36,202 bases of DNA from an uncultured Eubacteriales bacterium (GCA_949740695.1 CATJIY010000042.1:1-36202), one strand, 5' to 3'; shown: positions 7,291 to 14,801, numbered from the stretch's first letter. Numbers and translations: made by a program. Notes: generated from the letters alone by a model not told the origin.

Positions 7291-7319
7291 TTGCATACCA
7301 GGAAGAAATGTGGTATACT
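7291..7319 (+). promoter_or_regulatory. Promoter of the TM1266/importer leader
   Basis: TTGCAT (7291-7296), a 17-bp spacer and TATACT (7314-7319) form a good sigma-A promoter. The expected start is near 7326, about 190 nt before the first coding ATG, leaving room for the structured leader. Confidence 0.7.
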
Positions 7320-7325
7320 ATCTTA

Positions 7326-7517
7326 TAGAGGAACCGGAAAGATGTTCTGACCGTATTCCCAAAATCAAAACTGTCCTGCGGGCCGGGTATTCCTTGCCCA
7401 AAGATAAAGCGGCGCAAAAATACCCTCCGAACAGCTTTCGGAGCCGGCCGCCTTTGTCCTGAGGACAGAGGCGGCTTTTTTATGATCTATGATCAAAGCC
7501 GGTGAGGAGGAGCCTCC
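7326..7517 (+). promoter_or_regulatory. Structured 5' leader, candidate riboswitch or attenuator
   Basis: Seen by eye: a GAAC/GTTC hairpin at 7331-7347; CTGTCCT (7371-7377) fully complementary to AGGACAG (7462-7468); GGCC (7381-7384) pairing with GGCC (7446-7449). These enclose hairpins GGGTAT/ATACCC (7385-7390 with 7420-7425) and CTCCGAA/TTCGGAG (7425-7431 with 7437-7443). The AGGACAG strand and the last GGCC are also needed for the terminator at 7447-7481, so the folds are mutually exclusive. I looked for T-box, cobalamin, SAM, TPP, FMN, purine, lysine and glycine hallmarks and found none. Ligand unknown. Confidence 0.5.
7447..7481 (+). terminator. Intrinsic terminator inside the leader
   Basis: A 13-bp stem (7447-7459 with 7463-7475, one G-U) with a TGA loop is followed by six T. 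It lies between the promoter at 7291-7319 and the TM1266 gene, so it must be read through or antiterminated for the cluster to be expressed from that promoter. Confidence 0.8.
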
Positions 7518-7790
7518 ATGGAAAGCAGAGTGGCGGTGATTGGCATTATTGTGGAAAACGGAGAGTCGGCGGGACCGCTGAACCAGATTCTCCACGATTA
7601 CGCTCCTTGGATTATCGGGCGCATGGGCATCCCCTATCCTCGGAGAAGGGTTAATGTCATCAGTGTGGCGGTAGACGCTCCCCAGGACGTCATCAGCGCT
7701 CTTTCCGGCAAAATTGGAAGACTGCCCGGCGTCAGCGCCAAAGCGGCTTATTCCAATGTAATTTCAAAAGATCCCTCTGCCAGGCCCTAA
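7518..7790 (+). CDS. TM1266-family putative [FeFe]-hydrogenase system regulator
   Basis: The 90-aa protein matches the small TM1266 family, annotated as a putative regulator of iron-only hydrogenase systems because it travels with hydrogenase maturation genes. It is thought to have a ferredoxin-like/ACT-type fold. Recognisable segments are RVAVIGIIVE at the start, IIGRMGIPY near 33-41 and ALSGKIGRLPGVSAKAAYSNV near the C terminus. No hydrogenase gene is in the window. The ATG has a strong GAGGAGGAG site that could be hidden in a GGAG/CTCC hairpin (7506-7517). It lies downstream of the structured leader and upstream of a metal-chelate-type ABC importer, so it may link iron or cofactor status with that importer. 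Confidence 0.85.
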   Translation: MESRVAVIGIIVENGESAGPLNQILHDYAPWIIGRMGIPYPRRRVNVISVAVDAPQDVISALSGKIGRLPGVSAKAAYSNVISKDPSARP

Positions 7791-7906
7791 CCAGAGACGG
7801 CTTGTCCAAATCATGCCGCAGGCCGGCCGCCGGCAATCCTGATACAGCATCAAACCGAAGGAACTGCCCAACGGAATGATAAATTTTGAAAAAGCGAGGA
7901 ACCATC

Positions 7907-9064
7907 ATGAAACATCCAAACAAAATGCTGGTCTTTTTGCTGGCGGCAGCGCTGCTTCTTAGCCTAGCCGCCTGCGGAGGCCAGCCCAACGCTAACCCGC
8001 AGGGACCCTCCAACGGGGAAGACGGAAATCAACAAACGGCAGAACGCACCGTCACCGACGACCAGGGAACCCAAGTCACCGTTCCTGGAGAGATCAATCG
8101 AGTGGTGATTATCTCCACCGTACCGCTGGCTTCGGTCTATACCATGATGACCGGGGAAGCGGATACCATTGTGGGACTAACCCCGGCCTCAAAAAACGCA
8201 GCGCAAAACTCTTTTCTCTCCAAGCTGGGGGATTTTTCTCAGGTAGAATCCTCTTTCGCCCAAGGGGAGACCGTAAATGTGGAGGAAGTCGCTGGACTAA
8301 AGCCCGACGTAGTGCTTTATAATACCGCCAATGCGGCAGATACCGAAGCCGCCGGCCAATTAACCGCTATGGGCATCCCATGCGTAGGTTTCAGCACTGG
8401 GGTTAGCAAAACCGGGAATACCATTGAAACCTTTACCCGCTGGGCTGAACTGATGGGGCAAATGCTAGGAAAAGAAAACCAAGCCCAAGCCCTGGCGGAT
8501 TATGGCCGCCAGACAATAGAAATGGTACAGGAAAAGGTGGCCGGGCTGACCCCTTCCCAACAGAAAACCGCCCTGATCCTGAATAACTACACCGGCACCA
8601 CCATTTTAGCAGCGGGCAATACTTTTGGGAGTTATTGGCTTACCACCTGCGGGGCGGGAAACGTAGCCGCCTCCATTGATAAACCCGCCGCTCCAGTAGA
8701 TCTGGAACAGATTTACGCCTGGAACCCCGACGTGCTGCTGCTAAACAGTTTTTCTGCTTATACCCCAGAAGATATTTTGAACAACACCGCCGGCGAGGGC
8801 CAGGATTGGAGCGGATTAAAAGCAGTTCAGAACAAACAGGTTTATAAGTTCCCCCTGGGAGTTTACTACTGGTTTGCCCCCTGCTCAGATTCTCCTTTGG
8901 CTTTGCAATGGGTTGCAAAGACCTTGTATCCCGAATTGTTTGCCGATTTGGATCTGGATCAGGAAATCCGGGACTATTATCAGAAATACTATGGTATTAC
9001 TTTGACCGACAACGACCTGAAAACACTGTACGCCCCTCCGGCGGAGTCGGCCATGGCCAGCTAA
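7907..9064 (+). CDS. ABC importer substrate-binding lipoprotein (metal-chelate type)
   Basis: This is the extracytoplasmic binding component of the importer encoded by the next two genes. The 385-aa protein has a lipoprotein signal with lipobox LAAC and lipidated Cys23, a Gly/Asn/Gln-rich linker, and then the two lobes of a TroA/FecB-like fold starting with RTVTDDQGTQVTVP. The WFAPCSDSPLALQW segment near 325-340 is typical of clostridial members annotated as iron-complex binding proteins. Siderophore, cobalamin-like, haem or molybdate ligands cannot be told apart by sequence reading. I chose the ATG at 7907 because GCGAGGA precedes it; the in-frame TTG at 7886 is less likely. The 116-bp gap upstream has no clear terminator. 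Confidence 0.88.
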   Translation: MKHPNKMLVFLLAAALLLSLAACGGQPNANPQGPSNGEDGNQQTAERTVTDDQGTQVTVPGEINRVVIISTVPLASVYTMMTGEADTIVGLTPASKNAAQNSFLSKLGDFSQVESSFAQGETVNVEEVAGLKPDVVLYNTANAADTEAAGQLTAMGIPCVGFSTGVSKTGNTIETFTRWAELMGQMLGKENQAQALADYGRQTIEMVQEKVAGLTPSQQKTALILNNYTGTTILAAGNTFGSYWLTTCGAGNVAASIDKPAAPVDLEQIYAWNPDVLLLNSFSAYTPEDILNNTAGEGQDWSGLKAVQNKQVYKFPLGVYYWFAPCSDSPLALQWVAKTLYPELFADLDLDQEIRDYYQKYYGITLTDNDLKTLYAPPAESAMAS

Positions 9065-9071
9065 CCAGGCT

Positions 9072-10136
9072 ATGCTACAAATAAGAGAGCGCATCCACCA
9101 TTTGGGGCAGGGCGGCGTAAACCGCCCTGCCTTTGTTGGCAGCAAACTGCTGAAGGGACTGGCACTGGTTCTTTTGCCCCTGGCTGTGGGACTGATCTGC
9201 CTGTGTATCGGACGATATCCGGTAGCTCCAGGACAAGTTTTAAAGATTCTTTTCGCTCATTTCACTAGCGGCGAGGGCGGTGACTCGCTGGCAAACAGTA
9301 TGATCTGGAACATGCGCTTGCCCAGAATTCTGCTGGCCCTGGCGATAGGCGCCGGCCTCTCGGGGGCCGGCGTGGCTTTTCAAAGCCTGTTCCGCAATCC
9401 GCTAGCTACGCCGGATACCCTAGGCGTGGCTTCGGGAGCCAGTTTTGGCGCGGCGCTGGCCCTGCTGCTGGGCTGGAATATGGCAGGCGTGCAGGGTCTG
9501 GCCTTGGTTTGCGGTTTGGGCGCGGCGGCGCTAACCTTTTTCCTAAGCCGGGGAAAAAGCCGCTCCATGGCAGGGGTGGTGCTGGCAGGCGTAGCGCTGT
9601 CCTCCCTGTTTTCCGCCTTAGTATCTCTGGTAAAATATGTGGCCGATGTGGACTCTCAGCTGCCGGCCATTACTTATTGGCTTATGGGCAGTCTCAGCGG
9701 CGTAAGCTGGCGCCGGCTGTGGTTTGGTTTGCCTCTGCTAGCGGCGGGAGGACTGGTTTTGCATCTACTGCGGTGGAGACTCAACCTGCTTACACTCGCT
9801 GAAGACGAGGCTCGCGCCTGCGGATGCCGGCTAGGCCTGCTGCGCGGTGCAACGGCAATATGCGCCTCGGCCATCACCGCTTCGGCGGTATCGCTTTGCG
9901 GACAAGTGGGCTGGGTAGGCCTTTTGGCTCCCCATATCTGCCGAATGGCAGTGGGTTCGGACAACGCCCGGCTAATGCCGGCAGCGCTTTCAGGCGGCGC
10001 AATATTTTTAGTTATCGTCGATACCGCTGCCAGAAGCCTGACTGCCTCTGAACTGCCCATCTCCATCCTGACGGCAGTAATCGGCGCGCCTTGCCTGCTG
10101 GCCCTGCTGGCAAAGACTGGGGGGTGGAAACTTTGA
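9072..10136 (+). CDS. FecCD/BtuC-type ABC importer permease
   Basis: The 354-aa protein is a multi-span permease of the iron-siderophore/cobalamin import family. Typical motifs are GAGLSGAGVAFQSLFRNPLA near 95-115, followed by TLGVASGASFG, and the coupling region GLLAPHICRMAVG near 290. About ten membrane spans start near residue 28. The ATG at 9072 is 7 bp after the binding-protein stop and has only a weak ribosome binding site. A perfect 10-bp hairpin (9106-9131) lies over codons 12-20, so a slightly later start is possible but no better start codon is evident. The stop overlaps the ATPase start. Confidence 0.92.
   Translation: MLQIRERIHHLGQGGVNRPAFVGSKLLKGLALVLLPLAVGLICLCIGRYPVAPGQVLKILFAHFTSGEGGDSLANSMIWNMRLPRILLALAIGAGLSGAGVAFQSLFRNPLATPDTLGVASGASFGAALALLLGWNMAGVQGLALVCGLGAAALTFFLSRGKSRSMAGVVLAGVALSSLFSALVSLVKYVADVDSQLPAITYWLMGSLSGVSWRRLWFGLPLLAAGGLVLHLLRWRLNLLTLAEDEARACGCRLGLLRGATAICASAITASAVSLCGQVGWVGLLAPHICRMAVGSDNARLMPAALSGGAIFLVIVDTAARSLTASELPISILTAVIGAPCLLALLAKTGGWKL
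9106..9131 (+). terminator. Hairpin at the binding-protein/permease junction (possible partial terminator)
   Basis: GGCAGGGCGG (9106-9115) and CCGCCCTGCC (9122-9131) form a perfect 10-bp stem with a six-base loop, followed by TTTGTT. It lies 42 bp after the binding-protein stop and inside the permease N-terminal coding sequence. It could lower transcription into the permease or protect the upstream mRNA 3' end. Confidence 0.5.
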
Positions 10137-10936
10137 TTTTTTCCGTAGAGCAAGGCTCCTTTCGCTATCCCGGCAAAAAAGATTTATTGAAAGATCTTTG
10201 CTTTTCGGTAGAAAGCGGCCAAATATTGGCGATTCTAGGTCCAAACGGCGTGGGAAAAACCACTCTGCTCCGGTGTATGCTGGGATTATTGCCTTGGAAC
10301 AGCGGAAGAAGCCTCTTGAACGGCTTGGATATCCGCCGGCTGGAAGGGCGGAGCCTGTGGCAGCGAGCGGCTTATGTGCCCCAGTCGGGGGAGAGCGCCG
10401 CCGCACGCACCGTATTGGAGCTGGTCCTTTTGGGCCGAGCCAGCCGGCTGGGAGTCTTTTCTCAACCAGGAGAAACTGATTGGAACGCAGCCTGGCAGGC
10501 GCTGGAACAGCTGGGCTTGTCCCAACTGGCACGTCAGCCTCTGAACAAGCTTTCCGGCGGACAACGGCGAATGGCGGCCATTGCCCGTGCATTGGCAGGA
10601 GAGCCCGAGTTGCTGGTACTGGACGAACCAGAGGCCAATCTGGATTTGAAAAACCAGCTATTGGTGCTGGAAACCCTGAAAAAACTGGCAGATACAGGCA
10701 TGGGGATCGTGTTAAACACGCACGATCCTTCCCATGCCTTGGGATACGCACAAAAAGCCCTGCTGTTGGAACCTGGCGGCAGCTATACGGTAGGAAAAAC
10801 CGCTGAAATCATCACCAGCCAACGGCTGTCCGCAGCTTTTGAAGTGCGCTGCGCAATGGGATGGATGGACACCGTTTATGGGTCGGTGAATCAGATCGCG
10901 TTTTTTCAGAAGGACCCCATTGATTGCAAAGACTGA
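10133..10936 (+). CDS. ABC importer ATP-binding protein
   Basis: This 267-aa protein powers the upstream permease. All nucleotide-binding motifs are present: Walker A GPNGVGKTT near residues 36-44, Q-loop YVPQSG, signature LSGGQRRM, Walker B LLVLDEP with catalytic Glu, D-loop, and His switch NTHDP. A C-terminal tail of about 50 residues follows, as in FepC/BtuD relatives. I chose the TTG at 10133 because it overlaps the permease stop (TTGA) and has GGGGGGTGG five bases upstream; the GTG at 10124 lies inside that site. The three importer genes are one operon. Confidence 0.92.
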   Translation: MIFSVEQGSFRYPGKKDLLKDLCFSVESGQILAILGPNGVGKTTLLRCMLGLLPWNSGRSLLNGLDIRRLEGRSLWQRAAYVPQSGESAAARTVLELVLLGRASRLGVFSQPGETDWNAAWQALEQLGLSQLARQPLNKLSGGQRRMAAIARALAGEPELLVLDEPEANLDLKNQLLVLETLKKLADTGMGIVLNTHDPSHALGYAQKALLLEPGGSYTVGKTAEIITSQRLSAAFEVRCAMGWMDTVYGSVNQIAFFQKDPIDCKD

Positions 10937-11000
10937 TTCCTATTCCCCATATATCCGATTTCGTTCCGGCTGTCCAGGGGAACAGAAAGGTAGGAAACTT

Positions 11001-12377
11001 ATGGACAATTTTACGCTGAAACTGCAAGCCAGCGATAAGCGCCCCCTCTATGAGCAGCTCTATCGCCACATCATTACCGAACTAGAAGCCGGACGCCTGC
11101 GTCCAGGAGAAAAACTTCCCTCCAAACGGGCGGTATGCGTCCATTTAAAGATCAGCCAAAGCACCGTAGAAACTGCTTATGGCATGCTATCCGCCGAGGG
11201 TTATATCTACGCCCGCCCAAAAAGCGGCTATTACGTCAGCAATATCCCCGTTCGCCCAGCTCGGTCTCATCCGCTTCCTCCTGCGCCAGCCAAATCGGAA
11301 ACCCCGCTTCCCCGTTTTGATTTTTCTACCGGCGCGGTAGACACCGGCGTTTTCCCCTACGCCTCATGGGCCAGACTCAGCAGGGAGGCCATCTCTAACC
11401 CTCAGTTGCTTCAGCGGGGAGAAGCCCAGGGAGACCTGGGCTTTCGTCAAGCGCTAGCCGCCTTTTTGCGGGAATACCGGGGCGTACGATGCCAGGCCGA
11501 TCAAATCGTCGTAGGAGCCGGCTTAGAGTACCTGTTGAACGTATTGGCTCAGGTTTTGCCTTGGGAAAGTGTTTACGCCTTGGAAGACCCAGGCTACCGG
11601 GCGGCATGGCAGGTGTTGCGGAGCCATGGGCGGCAGGTGCGAATGATCCCTCTGGATAACAGCGGCCTGCGAGCCGATAAGCTGCGGGAAAGTGGGGCCA
11701 ACGTTGCCTTTGTGACTCCCTCTCACCAGTTTCCCCTGGGTATAACCATGCCGGCGGGCCGCCGCGCCCAACTGCTGGCCTGGAGCGAAGAAGTGGAAAA
11801 CCGATTTTTGGTAGAGGATGACTACGACAGTGAATTTCGCTATGCCACCCGGCCCATTCCCGCCATGCAGGGATTGGACGGCGGGGATAAAGTCATCTAT
11901 ATCGGCACCTTTTCCCGATCCATCGCTCCCTCCATTCGCGCTGCCTACCTGGTGTTTCCCCGGCGTCTGCTGGCGGCCTATCAGGAACGAATGGGTTTTG
12001 CCGCCTCTACTCTGTCCCGGTTTGAGCAGCAAACCCTGCGGGCCTTTCTGGAGCGAGGGCTTTATAGCCGTCACCTGCGGCGGTCGGCCAATCTTTATCG
12101 GAAAAAACAGCAGCTTTTGCTGGAAGAACTTTCTCAGCTACCCGGCGCAGAAATCGCTGGCGCACAAGCGGGGCTACACTTTTTGCTCACGCTCCCAGGA
12201 AAAGACGAAGCTTGGCTAGTGGCCCGAGCGGCGGCGGCAGGCGCGCCGGTTCGGGGCCTCAGTGAATATTGCCGGGACTGCATTCCCCCAAAAAGCACGG
12301 TGGTTTTAGGTTTTGCCGGACTGAAGTTGGAGGAGATTCCTCAGGCCGCAGCTGCCTTGCGGGATGCGTTTTCCTAA
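11001..12377 (+). CDS. MocR/PdxR-type regulator (GntR DNA-binding plus aminotransferase-like domain)
   Basis: The 458-aa protein has an N-terminal GntR winged helix (about residues 8-75, with GEKLPSKRAVCVHLKISQST). A proline-rich linker follows, then a class I aminotransferase-like domain from about 95 to the end. The VEDDYDSEFRY segment supplies the PLP-ring aspartate region. In this family PLP is usually held by Lys in a GTFSK motif; here the codon is CGA and the motif reads GTFSRSIAP, with Arg306 at that place. The protein may therefore bind PLP non-covalently or sense another ligand. The ATG at 11001 follows AAAGGTAGG, 64 bp after the importer ATPase, and may regulate that cluster or itself. 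Confidence 0.9.
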   Translation: MDNFTLKLQASDKRPLYEQLYRHIITELEAGRLRPGEKLPSKRAVCVHLKISQSTVETAYGMLSAEGYIYARPKSGYYVSNIPVRPARSHPLPPAPAKSETPLPRFDFSTGAVDTGVFPYASWARLSREAISNPQLLQRGEAQGDLGFRQALAAFLREYRGVRCQADQIVVGAGLEYLLNVLAQVLPWESVYALEDPGYRAAWQVLRSHGRQVRMIPLDNSGLRADKLRESGANVAFVTPSHQFPLGITMPAGRRAQLLAWSEEVENRFLVEDDYDSEFRYATRPIPAMQGLDGGDKVIYIGTFSRSIAPSIRAAYLVFPRRLLAAYQERMGFAASTLSRFEQQTLRAFLERGLYSRHLRRSANLYRKKQQLLLEELSQLPGAEIAGAQAGLHFLLTLPGKDEAWLVARAAAAGAPVRGLSEYCRDCIPPKSTVVLGFAGLKLEEIPQAAAALRDAFS

Positions 12378-12392
12378 TGCCCTGCTCCCATA

Positions 12393-12426
12393 AAGAAACA
12401 GCCGCGGCTGAATCTTCAGCGGCGGC
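12393..12426 (-). terminator. Probable terminator after yabQ
   Basis: On the minus strand a 12-bp stem with one mismatch (12401-12412 with 12415-12426) is followed by TGTTTCTTTA. It sits 30 bp past the yabQ stop, between the convergent MocR and yabQ genes. A second perfect 10-bp stem (12445-12454 with 12467-12476) encloses the yabQ stop codon itself. Confidence 0.5.
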
Positions 12427-12455
12427 CGCTCCTTCTTCCAACAAAGCTTTCCTCA

Positions 12456-12836
12456 TCAGTTCCCCCGAGGAAAGCTGAAAGCCCACAATACCCCTTCCCA
12501 TAAAGTTTTTAAAGCCTGTCCTAACAGGTCCAACAGCCATAAAAAGCCTTTCAGCACCCAGCGGGAAATGGTTTTCCGGTAAACCATCCATCCTGCCGCC
12601 AAGCCCAAAGGCAAGTAGAGCCGCAGCCGCCCATCGGTTCCCCGAAGTATCAACAACAAAAAACCCATCAGCCCGCAAAGACAAAACAACAAGTCCAGCG
12701 CCGCCGTCCCCCACCGGCGGAGCCGCAACTGTATACGTAACGCCCGCAGCATATCATACAACAGACCTAGCGTCACCCCTAACGCTGCCGCTCGAAGGGT
12801 ATAGATCATCTGCTGATCCAATCCAGTGACCAACAT
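12456..12836 (-). CDS. yabQ: Spore cortex biosynthesis protein YabQ
   Basis: YabQ is a membrane protein of the outer forespore membrane needed for spore cortex formation in Bacillus. The 126-aa protein has hydrophobic spans near residues 12-30, 45-63 and 72-87, the YabQ-typical LGLLYDMLRALR segment near 22-34, and an amphipathic C-terminal part (about 92-118). Its ATG overlaps the yabP stop (TAATG), so the two are coupled. In B. subtilis the next gene is divIC; here the convergent MocR gene follows, so divIC is not in this place. Expression during sporulation is inferred from the family, not seen here. Confidence 0.88.
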   Translation of the reverse strand: MLVTGLDQQMIYTLRAAALGVTLGLLYDMLRALRIQLRLRRWGTAALDLLFCLCGLMGFLLLILRGTDGRLRLYLPLGLAAGWMVYRKTISRWVLKGFLWLLDLLGQALKTLWEGVLWAFSFPRGN

Positions 12837-13123
12837 TAGAACACCCTGGACCAGAAGGAGCCTTTTTTATCCCGCGCCCGGCTGTAAAACATTCCCTGTA
12901 CCTCCCCGGCTACCGTCAGCTCTCCCACATCCAAACTAAGTTTTTCCACATGAAGCTGCTCGCCTTGAACGGTTAACTGCCCCAAAGTGGTATCCATGAT
13001 AACTTCATTTTCATCAAAACTTAAAACTTCGCTGACCCCAGTGACGTTAAGCCGTCCCCGTTCCTCCAGCGTTAGGCTGTGAGGCAGTTCTCCTTGCATC
13101 CGATTTAATTCACTCATATTCAT
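12836..13123 (-). CDS. yabP: Sporulation protein YabP
   Basis: The 95-aa protein belongs to the YabP/YqfC family, needed for spore cortex assembly together with YabQ. Family features are HSLTLEERGRLNVTGVSEVLSFDE near residues 15-38 and the pair of beta-rich segments around TTLGQLTVQGEQLHVEKLSLD. I chose the ATG at 13123, 10 nt after AAGGAGG; a TTG at 13129 is only four bases from that site. A strong terminator lies just upstream (13153-13203), between rqcP and yabP, with almost no room for a separate promoter after it. Confidence 0.88.
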   Translation of the reverse strand: MNMSELNRMQGELPHSLTLEERGRLNVTGVSEVLSFDENEVIMDTTLGQLTVQGEQLHVEKLSLDVGELTVAGEVQGMFYSRARDKKGSFWSRVF

Positions 13124-13152
13124 TTTCAAAAAACCTCCTTGTTTCGACTGCT

Positions 13153-13203
13153 CAAAAAAGCCTCCTCATAGGACCCTTTTGTTAGGATTCTATGAGGAGG
13201 CTT
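13153..13203 (-). terminator. Intrinsic terminator between rqcP and yabP
   Basis: A perfect 14-bp stem (13158-13171 with 13190-13203, AAGCCTCCTCATAG) ends on the minus strand in a run of T at 13159-13153. It would end transcripts coming from hup-rqcP before yabP. Confidence 0.88.
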
Positions 13204-13227
13204 GTTCGGTTATGCCAAAAAATCCAG

Positions 13228-13473
13228 TCAGTCGGTCAGCTCCTGATAGAGCAACCCGGCCTGCTCCTTGGTGGCGTACTCTGGAACTGCCAGTACTCGC
13301 ACTCGTAAAGTACGGTTTCCAAAGGCAATGCCAATTACATCCCCCACCTTTACCTGGTAAGAGGCTTTTGCCTCCCGTCCATTGACAGTGACCCGCTCGC
13401 CGTCACAGGCGTCATTAGCCACCGTCCGGCGCTTAATCAGCCGGGCGACCTTTAGATATTTATCCAAACGCAT
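13228..13473 (-). CDS. rqcP: S4-domain RNA-binding protein RqcP (YabO)
   Basis: RqcP binds stalled 50S subunits and helps RqcH add alanine tails in ribosome-associated quality control. The 81-aa protein is one S4 domain: MRLDKYLKVARLIKRRTVAN at the start and the VTVNG turn near 29-33, followed by KVGDVIGI. The ATG at 13473 has AAAGGAGAA upstream; the 11 extra in-frame codons before it are not needed. Its place between mazG/hup and yabP matches yabO of the Bacillus spoVB-like/mazG/yabO/yabP/yabQ order. It lies 43 bp after hup and ends just before a strong terminator. Confidence 0.9.
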   Translation of the reverse strand: MRLDKYLKVARLIKRRTVANDACDGERVTVNGREAKASYQVKVGDVIGIAFGNRTLRVRVLAVPEYATKEQAGLLYQELTD

Positions 13474-13516
13474 GGCGTGGTTCTCCTTTTGGTAAGCAGC
13501 CGGCAACTTCCGCCCT

Positions 13517-13792
13517 CTATTCAGCGACCTTATCTTTCAGCGCTTTGCCAGCCTTAAAAACAGGATATTTGGAAGCGGCGATTTCAATGGTTTCATTGGT
13601 TTGGGGATTGCGGCCGGTACGTGCCGCACGGTTTTTGACCTCGAAAGTTCCGAAGCCAATCAGCTGAACCTTGTCCCCCTGGGCCAACGCCTGCGTGATG
13701 GCGTCTACCATAGCGCCCAAAGCGCTCTCAGCGTCTTTCTTGGTCAGCTCGGCTTTTTCGGCAATGGCCGCAACCAGTTCGGTTTTGTTCAT
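13517..13792 (-). CDS. hup: HU-family DNA-binding protein
   Basis: HU is the small dimeric nucleoid protein that bends DNA with little sequence preference. The 91-aa protein has the full family length, MNKTELVAAIAEKAELTKKD at the start, GFGTFEVKNRAARTGRNPQT near residues 47-66 (the DNA-embracing beta arm with its Arg and Pro), and a C-terminal KAGKALKDKV helix. AGGAGG lies nine bases before the ATG. The 196 bp upstream hold a GCGGC-TTT-GCCGC hairpin and probably the promoter, but I could not assign the boxes. Confidence 0.95.
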   Translation of the reverse strand: MNKTELVAAIAEKAELTKKDAESALGAMVDAITQALAQGDKVQLIGFGTFEVKNRAARTGRNPQTNETIEIAASKYPVFKAGKALKDKVAE

Positions 13793-13988
13793 GTCATGTT
13801 CCTCCTGAAAATCTTTTGTTTCTTGTTTTCTTCTCTAGGCCTTGCTTGAAAAAGGAAAACTCTCCGAGTTTGGCGTAAATTACAACTGCAAGCGGCTCAT
13901 GAACCGCCTGCGCGGCTTTGCCGCCCGATGAAAGCCCATTTATGAGCAAATCCGCAATTTCTACCTTCCAAGCAGACCCCAATTTATC

Positions 13989-14801
13989 TCAAAACGGATC
14001 TTCCGCATGATGATACGGCTTTACTTCCTGCTTCGCCTGCTGCCAAAGAGCAGTCATTTCCTTCTGATTCAGCTGGGAAAGCTTGTCCCCTGCCGCCTGC
14101 TCCATCCAGGCAAACCTGCGCATAAACTTTTGCGCAGCTCGAAATAACGCTTCCTCTGGATCGATTTCTTTTTTGCGAGCCAGAGCAACCGAGGCAAAAA
14201 GCAAATCGCCTAACGTCTCCTCTATGTCGCCCGCCTCCGAAAGACTGGATTGCAACTCCCCTGCTTCCTTCAAAAGCTTGTCCATAACCGCCCGAGCTGA
14301 CTGCCAGTCAACGCCCCAGCGGGCTGCCCGGGACTGAATTTTTTCAGCGTAAGTCAAAGCAGGCAGACATTTTGCCACGTCGTTCATGGCGCTGACACCA
14401 GTTTCCTGTTGTTTTTCCTGGGCTTTCATCAGATCCCAGACCGCCAAAGTCTCCTCCGGCTTTGTAAGCTTTTCCCCGTCAGCAAAAATATGCGGATGAC
14501 GAAAAATCAACTTCTTACAAATGCCGGTGCACACATCCTCCATGGTAAAGGCTCCGGCTTCCTCAGCGATTCGGGTATGAAACACCACTTGAAGCAGCGC
14601 GTCTCCCAATTCTTCGCAGAGGTGACTGTTATCCCGCTGGTCAATGGCCTCGCAAACCTCATAAGCCTCTTCCAGAAAATTCTTCCGGATGGACTGGTGG
14701 GTCTGCGCCGCGTCCCAAGGACATCCCCCAGGCTGACGCAGTAACGCCATAATTTGACGCAGATCTTCGAACCCATAGGCGGTACTGTTTAAATCTATCA
14801 T
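13989..14801 (-). CDS. mazG: MazG nucleoside triphosphate pyrophosphohydrolase
   Basis: MazG hydrolyses (d)NTPs to NMP and pyrophosphate, cleaning abnormal nucleotides and affecting ppGpp levels. The 270-aa protein has two MazG domains. The first has the metal-binding pattern EEAYEVCEAID and EELGDALLQVVFH (about residues 45-75). The second, from about 160, has EETLGDLLFASVALARK. GGCPWDAAQTHQS near residue 26 is the usual family entry. It lacks the N-terminal methylase domain of Bacillus YabN. It starts 26 bp after spoVB, so the two are co-transcribed. Confidence 0.95.
   Translation of the reverse strand: MIDLNSTAYGFEDLRQIMALLRQPGGCPWDAAQTHQSIRKNFLEEAYEVCEAIDQRDNSHLCEELGDALLQVVFHTRIAEEAGAFTMEDVCTGICKKLIFRHPHIFADGEKLTKPEETLAVWDLMKAQEKQQETGVSAMNDVAKCLPALTYAEKIQSRAARWGVDWQSARAVMDKLLKEAGELQSSLSEAGDIEETLGDLLFASVALARKKEIDPEEALFRAAQKFMRRFAWMEQAAGDKLSQLNQKEMTALWQQAKQEVKPYHHAEDPF

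Noticed and set aside
7326..7517. T-box or cobalamin riboswitch as explanation of the leader
   Set aside because: No GGGTGGNACCGCG T-box sequence and no B12-box-like sequence could be found by eye; neither fits the junction described.
13794..13982. 62-aa minus-strand frame between mazG and hup
   Set aside because: It begins at TTG without a ribosome binding site and crosses the probable hup promoter region; no family features.
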